Origin: Sulfuritalea sp.
GTDB taxonomy: Bacteria; Pseudomonadota; Gammaproteobacteria; Burkholderiales; Rhodocyclaceae
Direction: 5' to 3'
NCBI GenBank assembly: GCA_030247575.1
Contig: JAOTRV010000038.1
Coordinates: forward strand, 1-37,065
Length of the DNA stretch: 37,065 nucleotides
Shown here: one piece after another, positions 1-7,856 of the stretch
Layout: the number at the start of each line of letters is the position of its first letter
How positions within the stretch are numbered: position 1 is the stretch's first letter
The notes under the pieces: generated by a model
What the model was told of the DNA's origin: nothing
The model's database searches: none
Seen by the model: the letters and a program-made list of their open reading frames with translations, nothing else
Position numbers and translations under genes: made by a program

Positions 1-125
1 TCTTTCATGGTAATCATCGCCCCATCTACCCTGCTCAAATGTTGAGCAGTGGAGGTTAATTACCCTGGTCAATTTTCAACGCGCACAACGGCGTCTAAAT
101 GGTCAATTTTCAGTGAGCGTCAACA
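1..125 (-). mobile_element. IS21-family element, left end (partial copy 1)
   Basis: On the minus strand the element begins at 125 with TGTTGACGCTCACTG. It carries two direct repeats of GAAAATTGACCA, then an 8-bp hairpin (CTGCTCAA/TTGAGCAG), then the start of a transposase reading frame at position 17 (MITMK...). Iterated internal repeats near a TG-starting end are typical of the IS21 family. The 125 bases match the reverse complement of 36907-37031 with a single difference (94 versus 36938). The rest of the element and its target duplication lie outside the window. The family assignment rests on the terminal repeats and the short IstA start. Confidence 0.85.
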
Positions 126-345
126 TGCCTAAACCCATATCCCCCATCTTCATGATGCAAGCGTCGACGATGTGATGGGCGCGCTCGGAAAGCCCAATCA
201 CGGCAACCGAGACGGCCTCGTAGTCCGTGCCATCGCCTGCACCGACGGCCAGGTCGCGCATCGACCTTAGCGTCATCGCAACGAAGTTGAGCCTTGCCAC
301 GATTTGGTCTACCGTGTGGGCGGGAATAGAATTGCTGATAGCCAT
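103..345 (-). pseudogene. Small unknown protein, 3' end replaced by IS21 element
   Basis: An 80-codon frame begins ATGGC at 345 with AGGAG 8 bases upstream, at the end of leader copy 1. The first 73 codons or so are native. The last few (LTLTEN) and the stop are encoded by the IS end, so the original C-terminus is lost. The protein is mostly helical-looking, with no transmembrane segment and no motif I recognise (MAISNSIPAHTVDQ at the N-terminus). It follows vapC and is separated from it only by the structured leader. Function unknown. The truncation is seen directly; whether the stub is still made is not known. Confidence 0.65.
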
Positions 346-438
346 GGTGCATCTCCTATACAGGTGCTTCGTGGTCAGGCGGGTTTGGTGCTAGACACAC
401 CTTGCCCGCCGCTTTGCCTGAGGCCGTCAGGCGGCGGT
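346..438 (-). promoter_or_regulatory. Structured leader RNA, copy 1
   Basis: The leader runs from just after the vapC stop to the next ATG. On the minus strand it holds hairpin P1 (GCCTGA 432-427 / TCAGGC 421-416), an AAAGC linker, and stem P2 (GGCGGG 410-405 / CCCGCC 383-378). Inside P2, a CAA/AAA internal loop separates it from stem P3 (GGTG 401-398 / CACC 390-387). Then follow TGACCACGAAGCACCT and TATAGGAGATG with the ribosome binding site. Copies 2 and 3 lie at 13190-13277 and 36085-36177. Both stems keep pairing between copies despite base changes. The family is not identified; the radC RNA motif is one comparator. Confidence 0.7.
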
Positions 439-861
439 CTAAATCGCTTCCAAACTCATCTTCATCCGTTCCGCGTTGGCAGACATCACGCCGTCCAGCG
501 TTGCGACAGACTTCGCGCCTACCTCTCTCGCCACGGCCAGGTGCAGCGCATCGCCGGCCCGCAGCCGGTGCGCGTGTTGCTTCGCTAGATCGGCGGCATC
601 TCTGAATGCCGCACGGCTGACAGGAACGATACGAAGACCGTTCATCGTCAGCTTCTCGAATTCTTTCCGCACGGCCTTGGCATCTGTTTCCGCCAACTCC
701 CCCGCCCTGACCTTGATCGAAACCGCGCTATCGAACTCGGTCAGCAGCCAATCGCCACTCACCGGGATTTCGTTCAAGCCGGCGAACCAGGTCTTCACGT
801 CCGCCGTCCTCGGCTCGGGAACCAACAGCGACACGGCAACACTGGTATCCAGGTAGATCAT
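439..861 (-). CDS. vapC: PIN-domain toxin VapC
   Basis: This 140-residue protein is a full-length PIN-domain ribonuclease, the toxin of a VapBC toxin-antitoxin pair. VapC enzymes cleave specific RNAs, often initiator tRNA, when not held by the antitoxin. The metal-binding acidic residues are visible: D5 in MIYLDTS, E42 in LLTEFDSA, D104 in RAGDALHLA and D123 in ATLDG. Its ATG shares one base with the vapB stop (TGATG), so translation is coupled. It belongs to the outer element next to integrase 1, and leader copy 1 begins directly after its stop. All four catalytic acids are present, so it is probably active. The RNA target cannot be read from the sequence. Confidence 0.9.
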   Translation of the reverse strand: MIYLDTSVAVSLLVPEPRTADVKTWFAGLNEIPVSGDWLLTEFDSAVSIKVRAGELAETDAKAVRKEFEKLTMNGLRIVPVSRAAFRDAADLAKQHAHRLRAGDALHLAVAREVGAKSVATLDGVMSANAERMKMSLEAI

Positions 862-1109
862 CAGTAGCGATCCTCTTGGCGCATCATTTCCACGGTCGTG
901 GTCGTCATCGGCATTTTGGCGTGCAGCTTGCGCAACCGCTCCAGGAAAGCCGTCTTGTCGAACGCCTGTGCCGGCGTAAGCCTGATCTCACCCATTGGCG
1001 TCACTTCTGCATCAACGGTGTCGCCCTCCTGCAATCCAGCCGCGCGCGTGCATTCGACCGGCAGCCGAACCGCCAAACTGTTGCCCCATTTCGATAGTTG
1101 TAGCCTCAT
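861..1109 (-). CDS. vapB: AbrB/MazE-like antitoxin VapB
   Basis: This 82-residue protein has an N-terminal swapped-hairpin AbrB fold (LSKWGNSLAVRLP, about residues 5-17) that binds the operon's own operator. Its C-terminal tail should wrap the VapC active site. The WGNSLAVRLP signature is typical of the SpoVT/AbrB antitoxin group. It is the first gene of the vapBC pair and overlaps vapC by one base. Like other antitoxins of this kind it should repress its own promoter together with VapC. A good promoter and an operator-like repeat lie just upstream (1128-1170). Confidence 0.88.
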   Translation of the reverse strand: MRLQLSKWGNSLAVRLPVECTRAAGLQEGDTVDAEVTPMGEIRLTPAQAFDKTAFLERLRKLHAKMPMTTTTVEMMRQEDRY

Positions 1110-1127
1110 GATTCCGCCTCTATTGTT

Positions 1128-1170
1128 GATACGCGTAGATACATATTAGCATGAATTTAGGTGGTGACAA
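1128..1170 (-). promoter_or_regulatory. vapBC promoter and operator-like repeat
   Basis: On the minus strand a -35 TTGTCA (1170-1165) and a -10 TAATAT (1148-1143) are spaced by 16 bases. Directly downstream is GTATCTACGCGTATC (1142-1128), with GTATC repeated 10 bases apart around ACGCGT. This fits an AbrB-type antitoxin operator covering the transcription start. The promoter call is from sequence only; the operator role is inferred. Confidence 0.55.
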
Positions 1171-1175
1171 GCACA

Positions 1176-2489
1176 TCATGCCGCCACGTTTCGCTTGAGC
1201 GGAACAACCTTGCCGTTGCCCGCCTTCAACTGATCCAGCAGGTCAGCCCATTGCTGCATCATCACCGCGCGCTCTTCCTGATACGTCGCCCGGTTGTAGG
1301 CTCGCCGCACGGCGTTGCGCTCCTGGTGCGCAAGCTGGTGCTCGATCACATCGGGCCGATAGCCCATCTCGTTGAGCAAGGTACTGGCCGTGGTGCGCGC
1401 GGCATGCGGGGTATGGGGGAACGTGAGGCCCAGCCGCTGAATGCCCTTGTTCAAGGCGTCGTAGGTCATCGACTCCCGGCGCCGGTCACGGTGCGGAAAG
1501 ACCGGATCACCATGGCCGGACAGGGCTTGAAGTCGCTTCAGCAGTTCCACGGCCTGCGTGGGCAATGGAATTACGTGTTCCTCGCGCATCTTCATGCGGC
1601 CCGCCGAAATCGCCCAGGTCGCCGCATCGAGGTCGAATTCCTTCCACAGAGCCCCCGCCATCTCGCTGGGCCTGGCCAGCGTCAGCCAGAGCAGGCGCAA
1701 GGCAGCGCCGGTCTGGAACTGGCCCGAGTAGCCTTCGAGGGCGCGCATCAGCTCGCCGATCTGCGCCGGGGTCAGCGGCGCCTTGTGGGTTGTCTTGGGG
1801 GTCTTGAAGGCGCCGCGGATGGGTGCCGCCGGATTGGTATCCGCACGCAGGGTCGCCACGGCGTGATCGAAGACGCCAGAGATGATCTGACGCAAGCGGA
1901 GAACGACGGTACCGCCGCCGACGATGCGGGTATCGGCACCTTGTTTGCGGGTACGGACGTCGGTTTCCTTCTTCTCGGCCCGCTGCAGCACATCGAGCAC
2001 ATGGGAAGGCGTGATCTGGCGCACCGGGAGAGAGCCAAGCGCCGGCAGCAGGTGCATGTCGATCTGCGACATGCGGTTGGCCTTGGTGCTCTCTGCCCAA
2101 TGCCGGGTAGCAACCCAGTCCTTCAACACGGCCTCGAACGTATTGCGGCTCTCGTGGGTCTGGCGAACCCGGTCAAGCTTGCGCTCATGGGCAGGATGGA
2201 TACCCCGCTTCACCAGAGCGCGCCATTCCTCCCGCTTGGCCCTGGCCTCGGCAAGGGTCAGCCGGCCGCCATTCCGTCGAGCCTCGGCCTGCTCAGCAAT
2301 CTCGCCATCGGGCGCGGCGACATACTCGCCGGCCGCGAACACGTTCTCCTTACCATCGATCCTGTAGCGATACCGCCAGAGCTTCGATCCGGTCGGTTTG
2401 ATCTCCAGATAGAGCCCCTTGGCGTCCGTCAGCTTGTACGGTTTGCCCTCTGCCTTCTTGGCATTGCGGATGCGCGTATCGGTCAACAT
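1176..2489 (-). CDS. Tyrosine recombinase, P4-type integrase 1 (outer element)
   Basis: This 437-residue integrase has the N-terminal DUF4102 arm-binding domain (about 1-90), a SAM-like core-binding domain (about 115-215) and a C-terminal catalytic domain. Catalytic residues are visible: R273 (TLARPSE), H362 and R365 (HAARTTA), H388 (QLAHQ) and the nucleophile Y398 (RRAYNRATY). The C-terminal MMQQWADLLD is typical of P4-like island integrases. It is about 50 percent similar by eye to integrase 2 (13272-14549). A def 3' remnant sits 187 bases upstream of its start, so it probably targets the def 3' end. Arm-type repeats (GATACCCGC) lie between the two. It appears intact. Confidence 0.93.
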   Translation of the reverse strand: MLTDTRIRNAKKAEGKPYKLTDAKGLYLEIKPTGSKLWRYRYRIDGKENVFAAGEYVAAPDGEIAEQAEARRNGGRLTLAEARAKREEWRALVKRGIHPAHERKLDRVRQTHESRNTFEAVLKDWVATRHWAESTKANRMSQIDMHLLPALGSLPVRQITPSHVLDVLQRAEKKETDVRTRKQGADTRIVGGGTVVLRLRQIISGVFDHAVATLRADTNPAAPIRGAFKTPKTTHKAPLTPAQIGELMRALEGYSGQFQTGAALRLLWLTLARPSEMAGALWKEFDLDAATWAISAGRMKMREEHVIPLPTQAVELLKRLQALSGHGDPVFPHRDRRRESMTYDALNKGIQRLGLTFPHTPHAARTTASTLLNEMGYRPDVIEHQLAHQERNAVRRAYNRATYQEERAVMMQQWADLLDQLKAGNGKVVPLKRNVAA

Positions 2490-2553
2490 CAGCGTTTCCA
2501 GCCCCTACCAGATTCGGACTCCCGGAACGCCTTGCCACGACTGCCTTTGATGC

Positions 2554-2608
2554 GATACCCGCTTTACTCTGCGGGTATCAGGCTCCGGATACCCGCAACG
2601 ATACCCGC
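2554..2608. repeat. Four GATACCCGC repeats upstream of integrase 1
   Basis: GATACCCGC occurs at 2554-2562, inverted at 2571-2579, then direct at 2588-2596 and 2600-2608. The first pair forms a perfect 9-bp hairpin with an 8-base loop. The cluster lies between the integrase 1 start and the def remnant, where arm-type integrase or excisionase sites are expected. A related GTTACCCGC is at 2807-2815, and GTTACCC-type copies lie upstream of integrase 2. The repeats are seen directly; their role as arm sites is inferred. Confidence 0.7.
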
Positions 2609-2675
2609 TTTATTCCCGAATGTAAATGAACTGAATCGAACTATCGAGAATCGAAAACGCCCTATTTCTCTTGAT

Positions 2676-2745
2676 CTACGTGGATACTGAGAACGTCAGC
2701 GAACCCGAATAGACGAAAGTCTTTGACTCGCATCGGGTAGAGAAT
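2676..2745 (-). pseudogene. Displaced 3' end of peptide deformylase gene (att-site remnant)
   Basis: Read on the minus strand, the frame encodes ILYPMRVKDFRLFGFADVL and stops at TAG (2678-2676). This matches the C-terminus of the intact def at 14693 ([19 protein letters not shown]). At the DNA level the match is roughly two thirds, with exact blocks CCGATGCG and TTCGGGTT. Upstream of ILYP the similarity to Def stops. A lone def tail beside an integrase is what site-specific integration into the 3' end of def leaves behind. It is read here as the junction between two tandem elements. The alternative is a chance remnant, but the position makes that unlikely. Confidence 0.75.
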
Positions 2746-3070
2746 GGCTCTGAAGGCCCGCTCTGGCACTGCGTTTGCCTGTGGATAGAATCGGTTTACA
2801 CACATCGTTACCCGCTATCACTTTGCATAATTTTCGCGACGGCATCCACGATTGATGATCGTACTCGTGGGTAAAGTTGGCGTCATGAGGATGGCAACCT
2901 ACGCAGCAAAGCCATGAGCTCGGCTGCCCGGTCAGTTGCCAGCAGGACGGGGAAAGGTCCCGACTTGCTCCCGGTAGTCGCCCATGGGGATGCAGAGCCC
3001 GCTGGATTGGGTGCTGGCGGGTTATGGGCGACTGCTCTCACCCGCCGTTCTCTGCGTCGCAAAGTCGTAT
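2746..3070. other. Non-coding distal end of the inner element
   Basis: This stretch of about 325 bases separates the last gene of the inner element from the def remnant. It holds GTTACCCGC at 2807-2815, which resembles the GTTACCC repeats in front of integrase 2 and could be an arm site for that enzyme at the far end of its element. A minus-strand frame through 2883-3221 overlaps the neighbouring gene and shows no family signature, so it is not called. No RNA gene or terminator is evident. Confidence 0.4.
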
Positions 3071-3667
3071 CTAGCTGCTCGCCGCCTTTGGCACCACCGC
3101 CGCTGTTGCGCGGCGGGGACCAATATCGGGGCTCTGACCATTCGGGTCGTAGCCGAGAATGACTGAGGGATCCGCTTCGGCGCGCCGTGGAATGAGCAAT
3201 CCAATCTCCTCGGCTTGGCAAATCATCACTTCCTCGCGGACCTCCAGAGCGCGCAGCGCGCAGCGCAGCTTCTTCAGCGCCTCGGGGCGTTCCCTGCTCG
3301 GAGGGCCAGGAACATAGTCAAGCTCGTCGATCTTCTTGTGCAGCTTCTTGACAACCTCATCACCAAGCAGCGCCATCAGGACGCCGCCAAGAGGCACGCT
3401 CACCGAAATATGACGGCCTTCGCCAAATACTTGGGTAGCCCCCTGAACAGTCAGCATCTCAATGAGGTCACGCATGCCCGCGTCGGGGTTCGCCAGCCGG
3501 GCCAGCGGGAGGTCATGAGTTTGGCCCAATGCCTTGCAGGATGCCGTCACGCCGGCCTTGATTTCATCGGGCGGCAGCATCGAGTCCTGTACCCATTCGA
3601 TCTCGGCTGCAACGCTGTCGATTTCAGCCCGAATGGCGCTTACGCCATCGATCAGTGTCTTGCTCAT
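3071..3667 (-). CDS. Unknown protein of the inner element (198 aa)
   Basis: The ATG at 3667 has GGAGGT 6 bases upstream and shares one base with the stop of the preceding gene (TGATG). The N-terminal 40 residues look helical and acidic (MSKTLIDGVSAIRAEIDSVA). A middle stretch includes a short hydrophobic run (VSVPLGGVLMALLG, about 95-108), too short for a clear membrane helix. A charged helical segment follows. No family is recognised. It is the last gene of the tightly packed distal operon of the phage-like element. Confidence 0.65.
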   Translation of the reverse strand: MSKTLIDGVSAIRAEIDSVAAEIEWVQDSMLPPDEIKAGVTASCKALGQTHDLPLARLANPDAGMRDLIEMLTVQGATQVFGEGRHISVSVPLGGVLMALLGDEVVKKLHKKIDELDYVPGPPSRERPEALKKLRCALRALEVREEVMICQAEEIGLLIPRRAEADPSVILGYDPNGQSPDIGPRRATAAVVPKAASS

Positions 3668-4122
3668 CACCACACCTCCACTTCAGGATCGGCAAAGCCT
3701 TGTTCCTTCACAAAGGCGACCAGATTGGCAACGATGCCGTAGCGCGTCGAAAAGTCTTCGGACAGGATTTCCAGTTCGTCGTCAAGGCGTTTTGCCCTGT
3801 CGCGCAGTTCGATGAAACGCCGATAGGTTTGGGCGTTGATATCGGTGTCTCGGATGACACGTACATTGCCGACCTGAACGTCGTATCCCTGAATGTCATC
3901 GGTACTCAGGGCCGCCGCTTCGACAGTCGGCAAATTCAGCAATCGCTCGACTTCTCCCGAGCGATTGGCGCGATGATTGGCATGCTGCAGGATCAAACTG
4001 CGCAGGCGGGATGCTTCGCCGCGAACCTCGCGCCGACGCTCCGATATGTCGCGAATTGCGACACTGGCGCGACTGCGTTGCTCAAGCATGCGAACAAGCT
4101 TTTGTTTGTCATAGCTGGCCAT
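3667..4122 (-). CDS. Unknown helical protein of the inner element (151 aa)
   Basis: This is a charged, mostly helical protein. Residues 1-45 are rich in Arg, Lys and Glu with a heptad-like pattern (MASYDKQKLVRMLEQRSRAS). A second helical region lies near 100-125 (RRFIELRDRAKRLDDELEIL), so coiled coils are plausible. It overlaps the gene before it by 14 bases and the one after it by one base, which implies a single transcript with coupled translation. No conserved family is recognised. Confidence 0.65.
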   Translation of the reverse strand: MASYDKQKLVRMLEQRSRASVAIRDISERRREVRGEASRLRSLILQHANHRANRSGEVERLLNLPTVEAAALSTDDIQGYDVQVGNVRVIRDTDINAQTYRRFIELRDRAKRLDDELEILSEDFSTRYGIVANLVAFVKEQGFADPEVEVW

Positions 4123-4408
4123 GGCGACCTCCCCGGCTTTCGATCAGCTTGGCGTTCGAGGCTGCCCAGATGGTGGCAGCGGCGTTTGCATTGCTGTGCG
4201 ACCCTGCCACGGCGCCCGCCGTGCCGGGAGGCATGCGGTCGCGCACATCGATCATGCTCATGAGCTTGGCGCGGTCGAAGTTGCGATATTTAAACCACTC
4301 GGGTGTCAGCTTTTCCGCCGACTCACGCGATATCATGCGAGTCGGAACAGGAAGCTTCATTTCATTGCACAGCCGGTCGAATTCCTGCTGCGCCGTCTCG
4401 GTAGTCAT
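4109..4408 (-). CDS. Unknown small protein of the inner element (99 aa)
   Basis: The ATG at 4408 is chosen over upstream in-frame starts because GGAG lies at an 8-base spacing, and the upstream in-frame sequence crosses a non-coding stretch. The product starts MTTETAQQEFDRLCNEMKLP and ends in a Gly/Asn/Ala-rich tail. No motif is recognised. It overlaps the next gene by 14 bases and is probably co-transcribed with it. Confidence 0.6.
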   Translation of the reverse strand: MTTETAQQEFDRLCNEMKLPVPTRMISRESAEKLTPEWFKYRNFDRAKLMSMIDVRDRMPPGTAGAVAGSHSNANAAATIWAASNAKLIESRGGRHGQL

Positions 4409-4478
4409 TATTGATCTCCGTAGTTGTGATAACGAGAGATATGATCCTGCGCTCAGAAGCAACGCGGTAGTGGGATAC

Positions 4479-4898
4479 TCAGTTGCGCGCCAGAAGCTTC
4501 CGAATCCCCTCGCCGGAGGAGGGCAGTGACTTCCCTCGCAAGCGCCGCGCGGCATCGATACAGCGCGTCTCGGACGGCCAATCTGCCGGGGGTTGTTTGC
4601 TGCCATAGATGGGCCACAACCGCGCTTCGTAACGCTCTATCTTTCTGGCCAGCTCTGCCATGTTGCCGTCGCACTCCCAGAGGGCATCCCGCAGCAGCGC
4701 GGCGCACTGGCGATCGATGATCCGCCAACGCGGGCTCCGTGTTTTTTCCCCGGTCGTGAATCCAAGACTTTCCTCCAGAGGGGTTTCTTTATACACGTAC
4801 GCATCCAGCGCGTTTTGCAGCCATGCGGCATCTTCACGCTCGCCGAGTATGAGGCGCAGCGATTCGATGTTCAGGCTGAAGCGATCAATGGGGTTCAC
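4479..4898 (-). CDS. Unknown protein with GTG start overlapping the Mor-like gene (139 aa)
   Basis: The frame is open far upstream, but the only plausible start is GTG at 4898, preceded by GGGAAG and overlapping the last 14 bases of the Mor-like gene. The product begins with NPIDRFSLNIESLRLILG and is helical and Arg-rich toward the end. No domain is recognised. Its position directly after the regulator suggests a phage-type accessory gene. The start is uncertain. Confidence 0.5.
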   Translation of the reverse strand: MNPIDRFSLNIESLRLILGEREDAAWLQNALDAYVYKETPLEESLGFTTGEKTRSPRWRIIDRQCAALLRDALWECDGNMAELARKIERYEARLWPIYGSKQPPADWPSETRCIDAARRLRGKSLPSSGEGIRKLLARN

Positions 4899-5202
4899 GT
4901 CGCTTCCCGACGATGCGCTTGATCCTTGACTCGCTAAGGTGGAACTCACGCGCAAGGTCCGCCACGGTGCGCCCCGCGCAGCGCGCTGCATTGATTTTTT
5001 CATCGCGCTCGATTCTCCGCAGCCGGGTATTCTTCGGAATGTACTGGCCAGCCAATTGCGCATAGAAGTCGGCAAGGAGGCTGCGATGGAGGTCCGCGAA
5101 CGATGCCGCAACATGGTCCAACATATGCCGCGCCGTGATGTCCACGGCAAGCTCGATGACGCGCCTGAACGGATCATCGACATCGCACGGTCTCCTGCCC
5201 AT
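4885..5202 (-). CDS. Mor-like transcription activator
   Basis: This 105-residue protein resembles the Mor/C family, named for the middle-operon activator of phage Mu. These proteins bind DNA through a C-terminal helix-turn-helix and help RNA polymerase start phage middle or late promoters. The helix-turn-helix is visible as GRTVADLAREFHLSESRIKR (about 77-96), preceded by the typical YIPKNTRL strand segment (54-61). The N-terminal part (about 10-50) would be the dimerisation region. The gene starts 3 bases after the terminase large-subunit stop. It probably controls genes of this element or of a helper phage; which promoters is unknown. Confidence 0.6.
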   Translation of the reverse strand: MGRRPCDVDDPFRRVIELAVDITARHMLDHVAASFADLHRSLLADFYAQLAGQYIPKNTRLRRIERDEKINAARCAGRTVADLAREFHLSESRIKRIVGKRREPH

Positions 5203-5205
5203 GGT

Positions 5206-7266
5206 TTAGTAAAAACCACTACCGGATTCGCCCTGCCCCGTGCTGCGCTGCTTTTCACGTCGGCGGTCGCGAACGATCACGGGCAGCTCGTCGGCGATGC
5301 CGGCGGCCGGGTTTGGCGTCTCCTCCGGCGCGAACATGGTCTGCTGCCGCAACTGCGCCTCCTTGTAGTCGAACCAGTGGGATTTCTGGATATGCAGGCG
5401 CATGGCATGCACCAGCCATAGCGCATACACGGTGCAATCCAGGCTTTCATTGCGCCGATCCGTTCGCTTCTTCCACATGCGCCGCTTCGGGTTATTACGC
5501 ATGGGTATCTTTATTTCGGAGAGCAACTGTTCGTAGAAGTCTGGCCGCACGGTTTCGTACCAGTGCATGCGATAGGGGCCGTTGCCGGTCAGGCGAACCC
5601 GACCGCCTTCCTGCGCCCAGCCCAGAATGCTGTCCTTGGCCTTGGCCGTGCCAACGATCTGCACGTGCACGCCATACTTGGCGGATTTGCGCCCTGAAAG
5701 ATTGGGATCAACCGATTGGGGCTGTTCCGGCCGCCAGAGTTCGATTTTGCCTTCGCTGTCGCTTGCACCCTTGACGGCGAACACGCGGTAGCTGCGATGG
5801 CGACGGGACCGGACATATTCATAGACGGCGCTGCTCGTTTGTCCGTCTGACGAATCGATGGCGACGGCGGCAATCTTCAACGGCGCGCCGCTGGCATGGC
5901 GCACGGTGCGCTCCAGAAGCTGATCAAGCTCCTGCCATGCTCCCTCCATGGGGACGAGCGTCGGCCCGTAGAGTTCGCCCCAGAAGGCCAGCCACATTTC
6001 CTCGCGTCGGCCGACCACCCACACGGCAACGGCCAGGCGATCATGCTGCACGTCGACGCCGACCACGGGCACCAGGGCGCCCTCTGGTACCGTCCATTCG
6101 GCATAGGATTCTGCGCGGTCGCGAAGCTCATCTTCTTCGGGGAGTTCACCTCTGTATTCATATGGAATTCCTAGCGCTGAATTCGTGAATGCGATCAGCT
6201 CGCTGCAGTCGCCCTCGCTTTCCTTGTGCTTCGCCTCCAAAAACTTGCGCGCAAGGATCGGAATGCGCGAACCATCGAAGGTGGAGAGCAATTCACTGAC
6301 GAGGAAGCCAACGGCAGCAGTCGCCGGCGCCGTGGCCTCAAAATGCCCCTGGCGGATCGCTTCGTGCCGCTCGTCTTCCGTCCAGGCGGCGCCGCAAGCC
6401 GGGCACGCATAGAAAGCATCTTCCCACCGCGCAAGCCCGTAGATTTCTCGCGGTGGCTGATCGGGCGCCTCCGGGATGATGACGCTTTCCCAAGTGGGAA
6501 TATGCTCATCGCCACAATGAGGACAGGGAACGTGATACTTGCGCTGATCGCTGGCTAGGATCTCGGCTTCGATGCTTGAAGCATTTTTCGCCGTCGGCGT
6601 GCCGCCGATCAAGATCAGATGATCAGGGTAGCTCTTGCAGCGTTCTTCAGCGAGTTTTATGGCATCGCCCTGCCCGCGCACATTGATGCTAGCGTCATCG
6701 GGTTCTTCAACGCACAAAAATCGAGCGCTGGTAGATTTGACGTCACCGGGGCTGTTGGAGCCCACGAACTTGGCCAGACCGCCGGGAAAGTGTTTGCGGG
6801 TCTGGCTGTTGCCGGCGGCGCGGCTCTTCAGATTGATGCGATCAGTCAACGGCTTTGTCGCCCGTACCATGGGGTCGAACTTCTCAGCAGCGAAATCCTT
6901 GGCGCTCTTCTCGCGCGGAAAGACGGCGAGTATCACGCTGGGTCTGTGATGAATGAAATATCCCATGACGTTGCACACAACGCCAGCGGTGTAGCCAATC
7001 TGCGCCGATTTCTGTACCACCACCTTGCGCACGGTCGGATCGGAGCAAGCGCGCAGAATCGCGCGCAGGACGGGTGTATGCGCCATCGAGTACGGCCCCG
7101 GCATGGCGCTTTCCTCGCTCGAAAGCTCGCGGTAGCGTTCCGCCCACTGATCGATGGAAAGGCGCGGCGGCGGCGCGAACTCAGCCCAGACCCGCGCCAT
7201 GAGGCCTGCTGTCGAGACATCGGCCCAGCCACCGGCCGGCAGTTCTATCGTGTCAGGACTGTTCAT
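5206..7266 (-). CDS. Phage terminase large subunit (GpA type)
   Basis: This 686-residue protein is a full-length lambda GpA-type terminase, the motor-nuclease that cuts DNA and pumps it into capsids. The ATPase has an atypical Walker A KSAQIGYT (86-93), as in GpA, and an acidic Walker B-like segment CVEEPDD (185-191). A zinc-binding pair CPHC...CPAC follows around 250-290. The C-terminal nuclease shows acidic strands VGVDVQHD and AVAIDSSDG. The ATG at 7266 is taken rather than an upstream TTG and overlaps the small subunit by 14 bases. It is notable because no portal or capsid gene follows. It looks intact. Confidence 0.9.
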   Translation of the reverse strand: MNSPDTIELPAGGWADVSTAGLMARVWAEFAPPPRLSIDQWAERYRELSSEESAMPGPYSMAHTPVLRAILRACSDPTVRKVVVQKSAQIGYTAGVVCNVMGYFIHHRPSVILAVFPREKSAKDFAAEKFDPMVRATKPLTDRINLKSRAAGNSQTRKHFPGGLAKFVGSNSPGDVKSTSARFLCVEEPDDASINVRGQGDAIKLAEERCKSYPDHLILIGGTPTAKNASSIEAEILASDQRKYHVPCPHCGDEHIPTWESVIIPEAPDQPPREIYGLARWEDAFYACPACGAAWTEDERHEAIRQGHFEATAPATAAVGFLVSELLSTFDGSRIPILARKFLEAKHKESEGDCSELIAFTNSALGIPYEYRGELPEEDELRDRAESYAEWTVPEGALVPVVGVDVQHDRLAVAVWVVGRREEMWLAFWGELYGPTLVPMEGAWQELDQLLERTVRHASGAPLKIAAVAIDSSDGQTSSAVYEYVRSRRHRSYRVFAVKGASDSEGKIELWRPEQPQSVDPNLSGRKSAKYGVHVQIVGTAKAKDSILGWAQEGGRVRLTGNGPYRMHWYETVRPDFYEQLLSEIKIPMRNNPKRRMWKKRTDRRNESLDCTVYALWLVHAMRLHIQKSHWFDYKEAQLRQQTMFAPEETPNPAAGIADELPVIVRDRRREKQRSTGQGESGSGFY

Positions 7267-7726
7267 CGTCAAGGTCGGCAGCCTGTTGCCACCGGGAAAG
7301 TTTTGTCATCGTTTCATCGAAGAGCTCGCGCAGCAGGCTTTCGCGTTCGCTGCGGCTCTTTCCCTCCAGCAGCGCAGCAATTCGCGCCGGCTCGCTGCGG
7401 ATGCGCTCACGCGCCGTGACGATGGCCGCACGCATTGCAGGCTCCACAGCGGCTGCCGGAATCAGTTGCCCGCGTTCGCGCGCCAACTTCATTTCCAGGT
7501 CATCACCCTGCAGGCGTGAGAGCCGGTCTTTGGGCGACTCGGGACCTTGTACCTTGCGAACCTCGCGATCAACCAGCCAGCGGACGCATGCGACGCTGTC
7601 ATACTCCCCGGGCACGCCAGGTCCGCCATGCACCGCGACCGGCATACCGCCGGCCTGCCACTCGGTGATGGTCCGTGCCGACACCCCGAAGATTTCAGCC
7701 AGTTCCGTTTGCCCGACGATGCGCAT
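7253..7726 (-). CDS. Phage terminase small subunit (Nu1 type)
   Basis: This 157-residue protein has an N-terminal winged helix-turn-helix (QTELAEIFGVSARTITEWQA, residues 6-25), as in Nu1-like small subunits that recognise the packaging site. A long charged helical region follows (about 60-150) that should mediate oligomerisation and contact with the large subunit. Overlap with the GpA gene and identical orientation support the pairing. In satellites the small subunit often redirects packaging to the satellite's own DNA. Here both subunits are present, so the element may specify packaging fully. Confidence 0.8.
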   Translation of the reverse strand: MRIVGQTELAEIFGVSARTITEWQAGGMPVAVHGGPGVPGEYDSVACVRWLVDREVRKVQGPESPKDRLSRLQGDDLEMKLARERGQLIPAAAVEPAMRAAIVTARERIRSEPARIAALLEGKSRSERESLLRELFDETMTKLSRWQQAADLDDEQS

Positions 7727-7856
7727 GATGCTGTTAATCCCTCGATAATGCTGCTATGACTGTTGCTTAATGAAGCCTAAGACACTGATAGAACTGAAAA
7801 ACAATCGCGGTGCCAATTACCCGCACGGGAATTCGCATCGGGAAGGACCCGCCGAT

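Noticed and set aside
346-438. Leader copies as integron attC sites
   Set aside because: The RYYYAAC and GTTRRRY core sites are missing, the element lies upstream of genes rather than after them, and it ends in a ribosome binding site.
346-438. Leader as a mini-ykkC guanidine riboswitch
   Set aside because: Only isolated ACGG strings occur; the paired hairpins with ACGR terminal loops are not present.
2883-3221. Minus-strand frame of 112 codons
   Set aside because: It overlaps the better supported 198-aa gene, has low-complexity Arg/Pro/Ser composition and no binding site.
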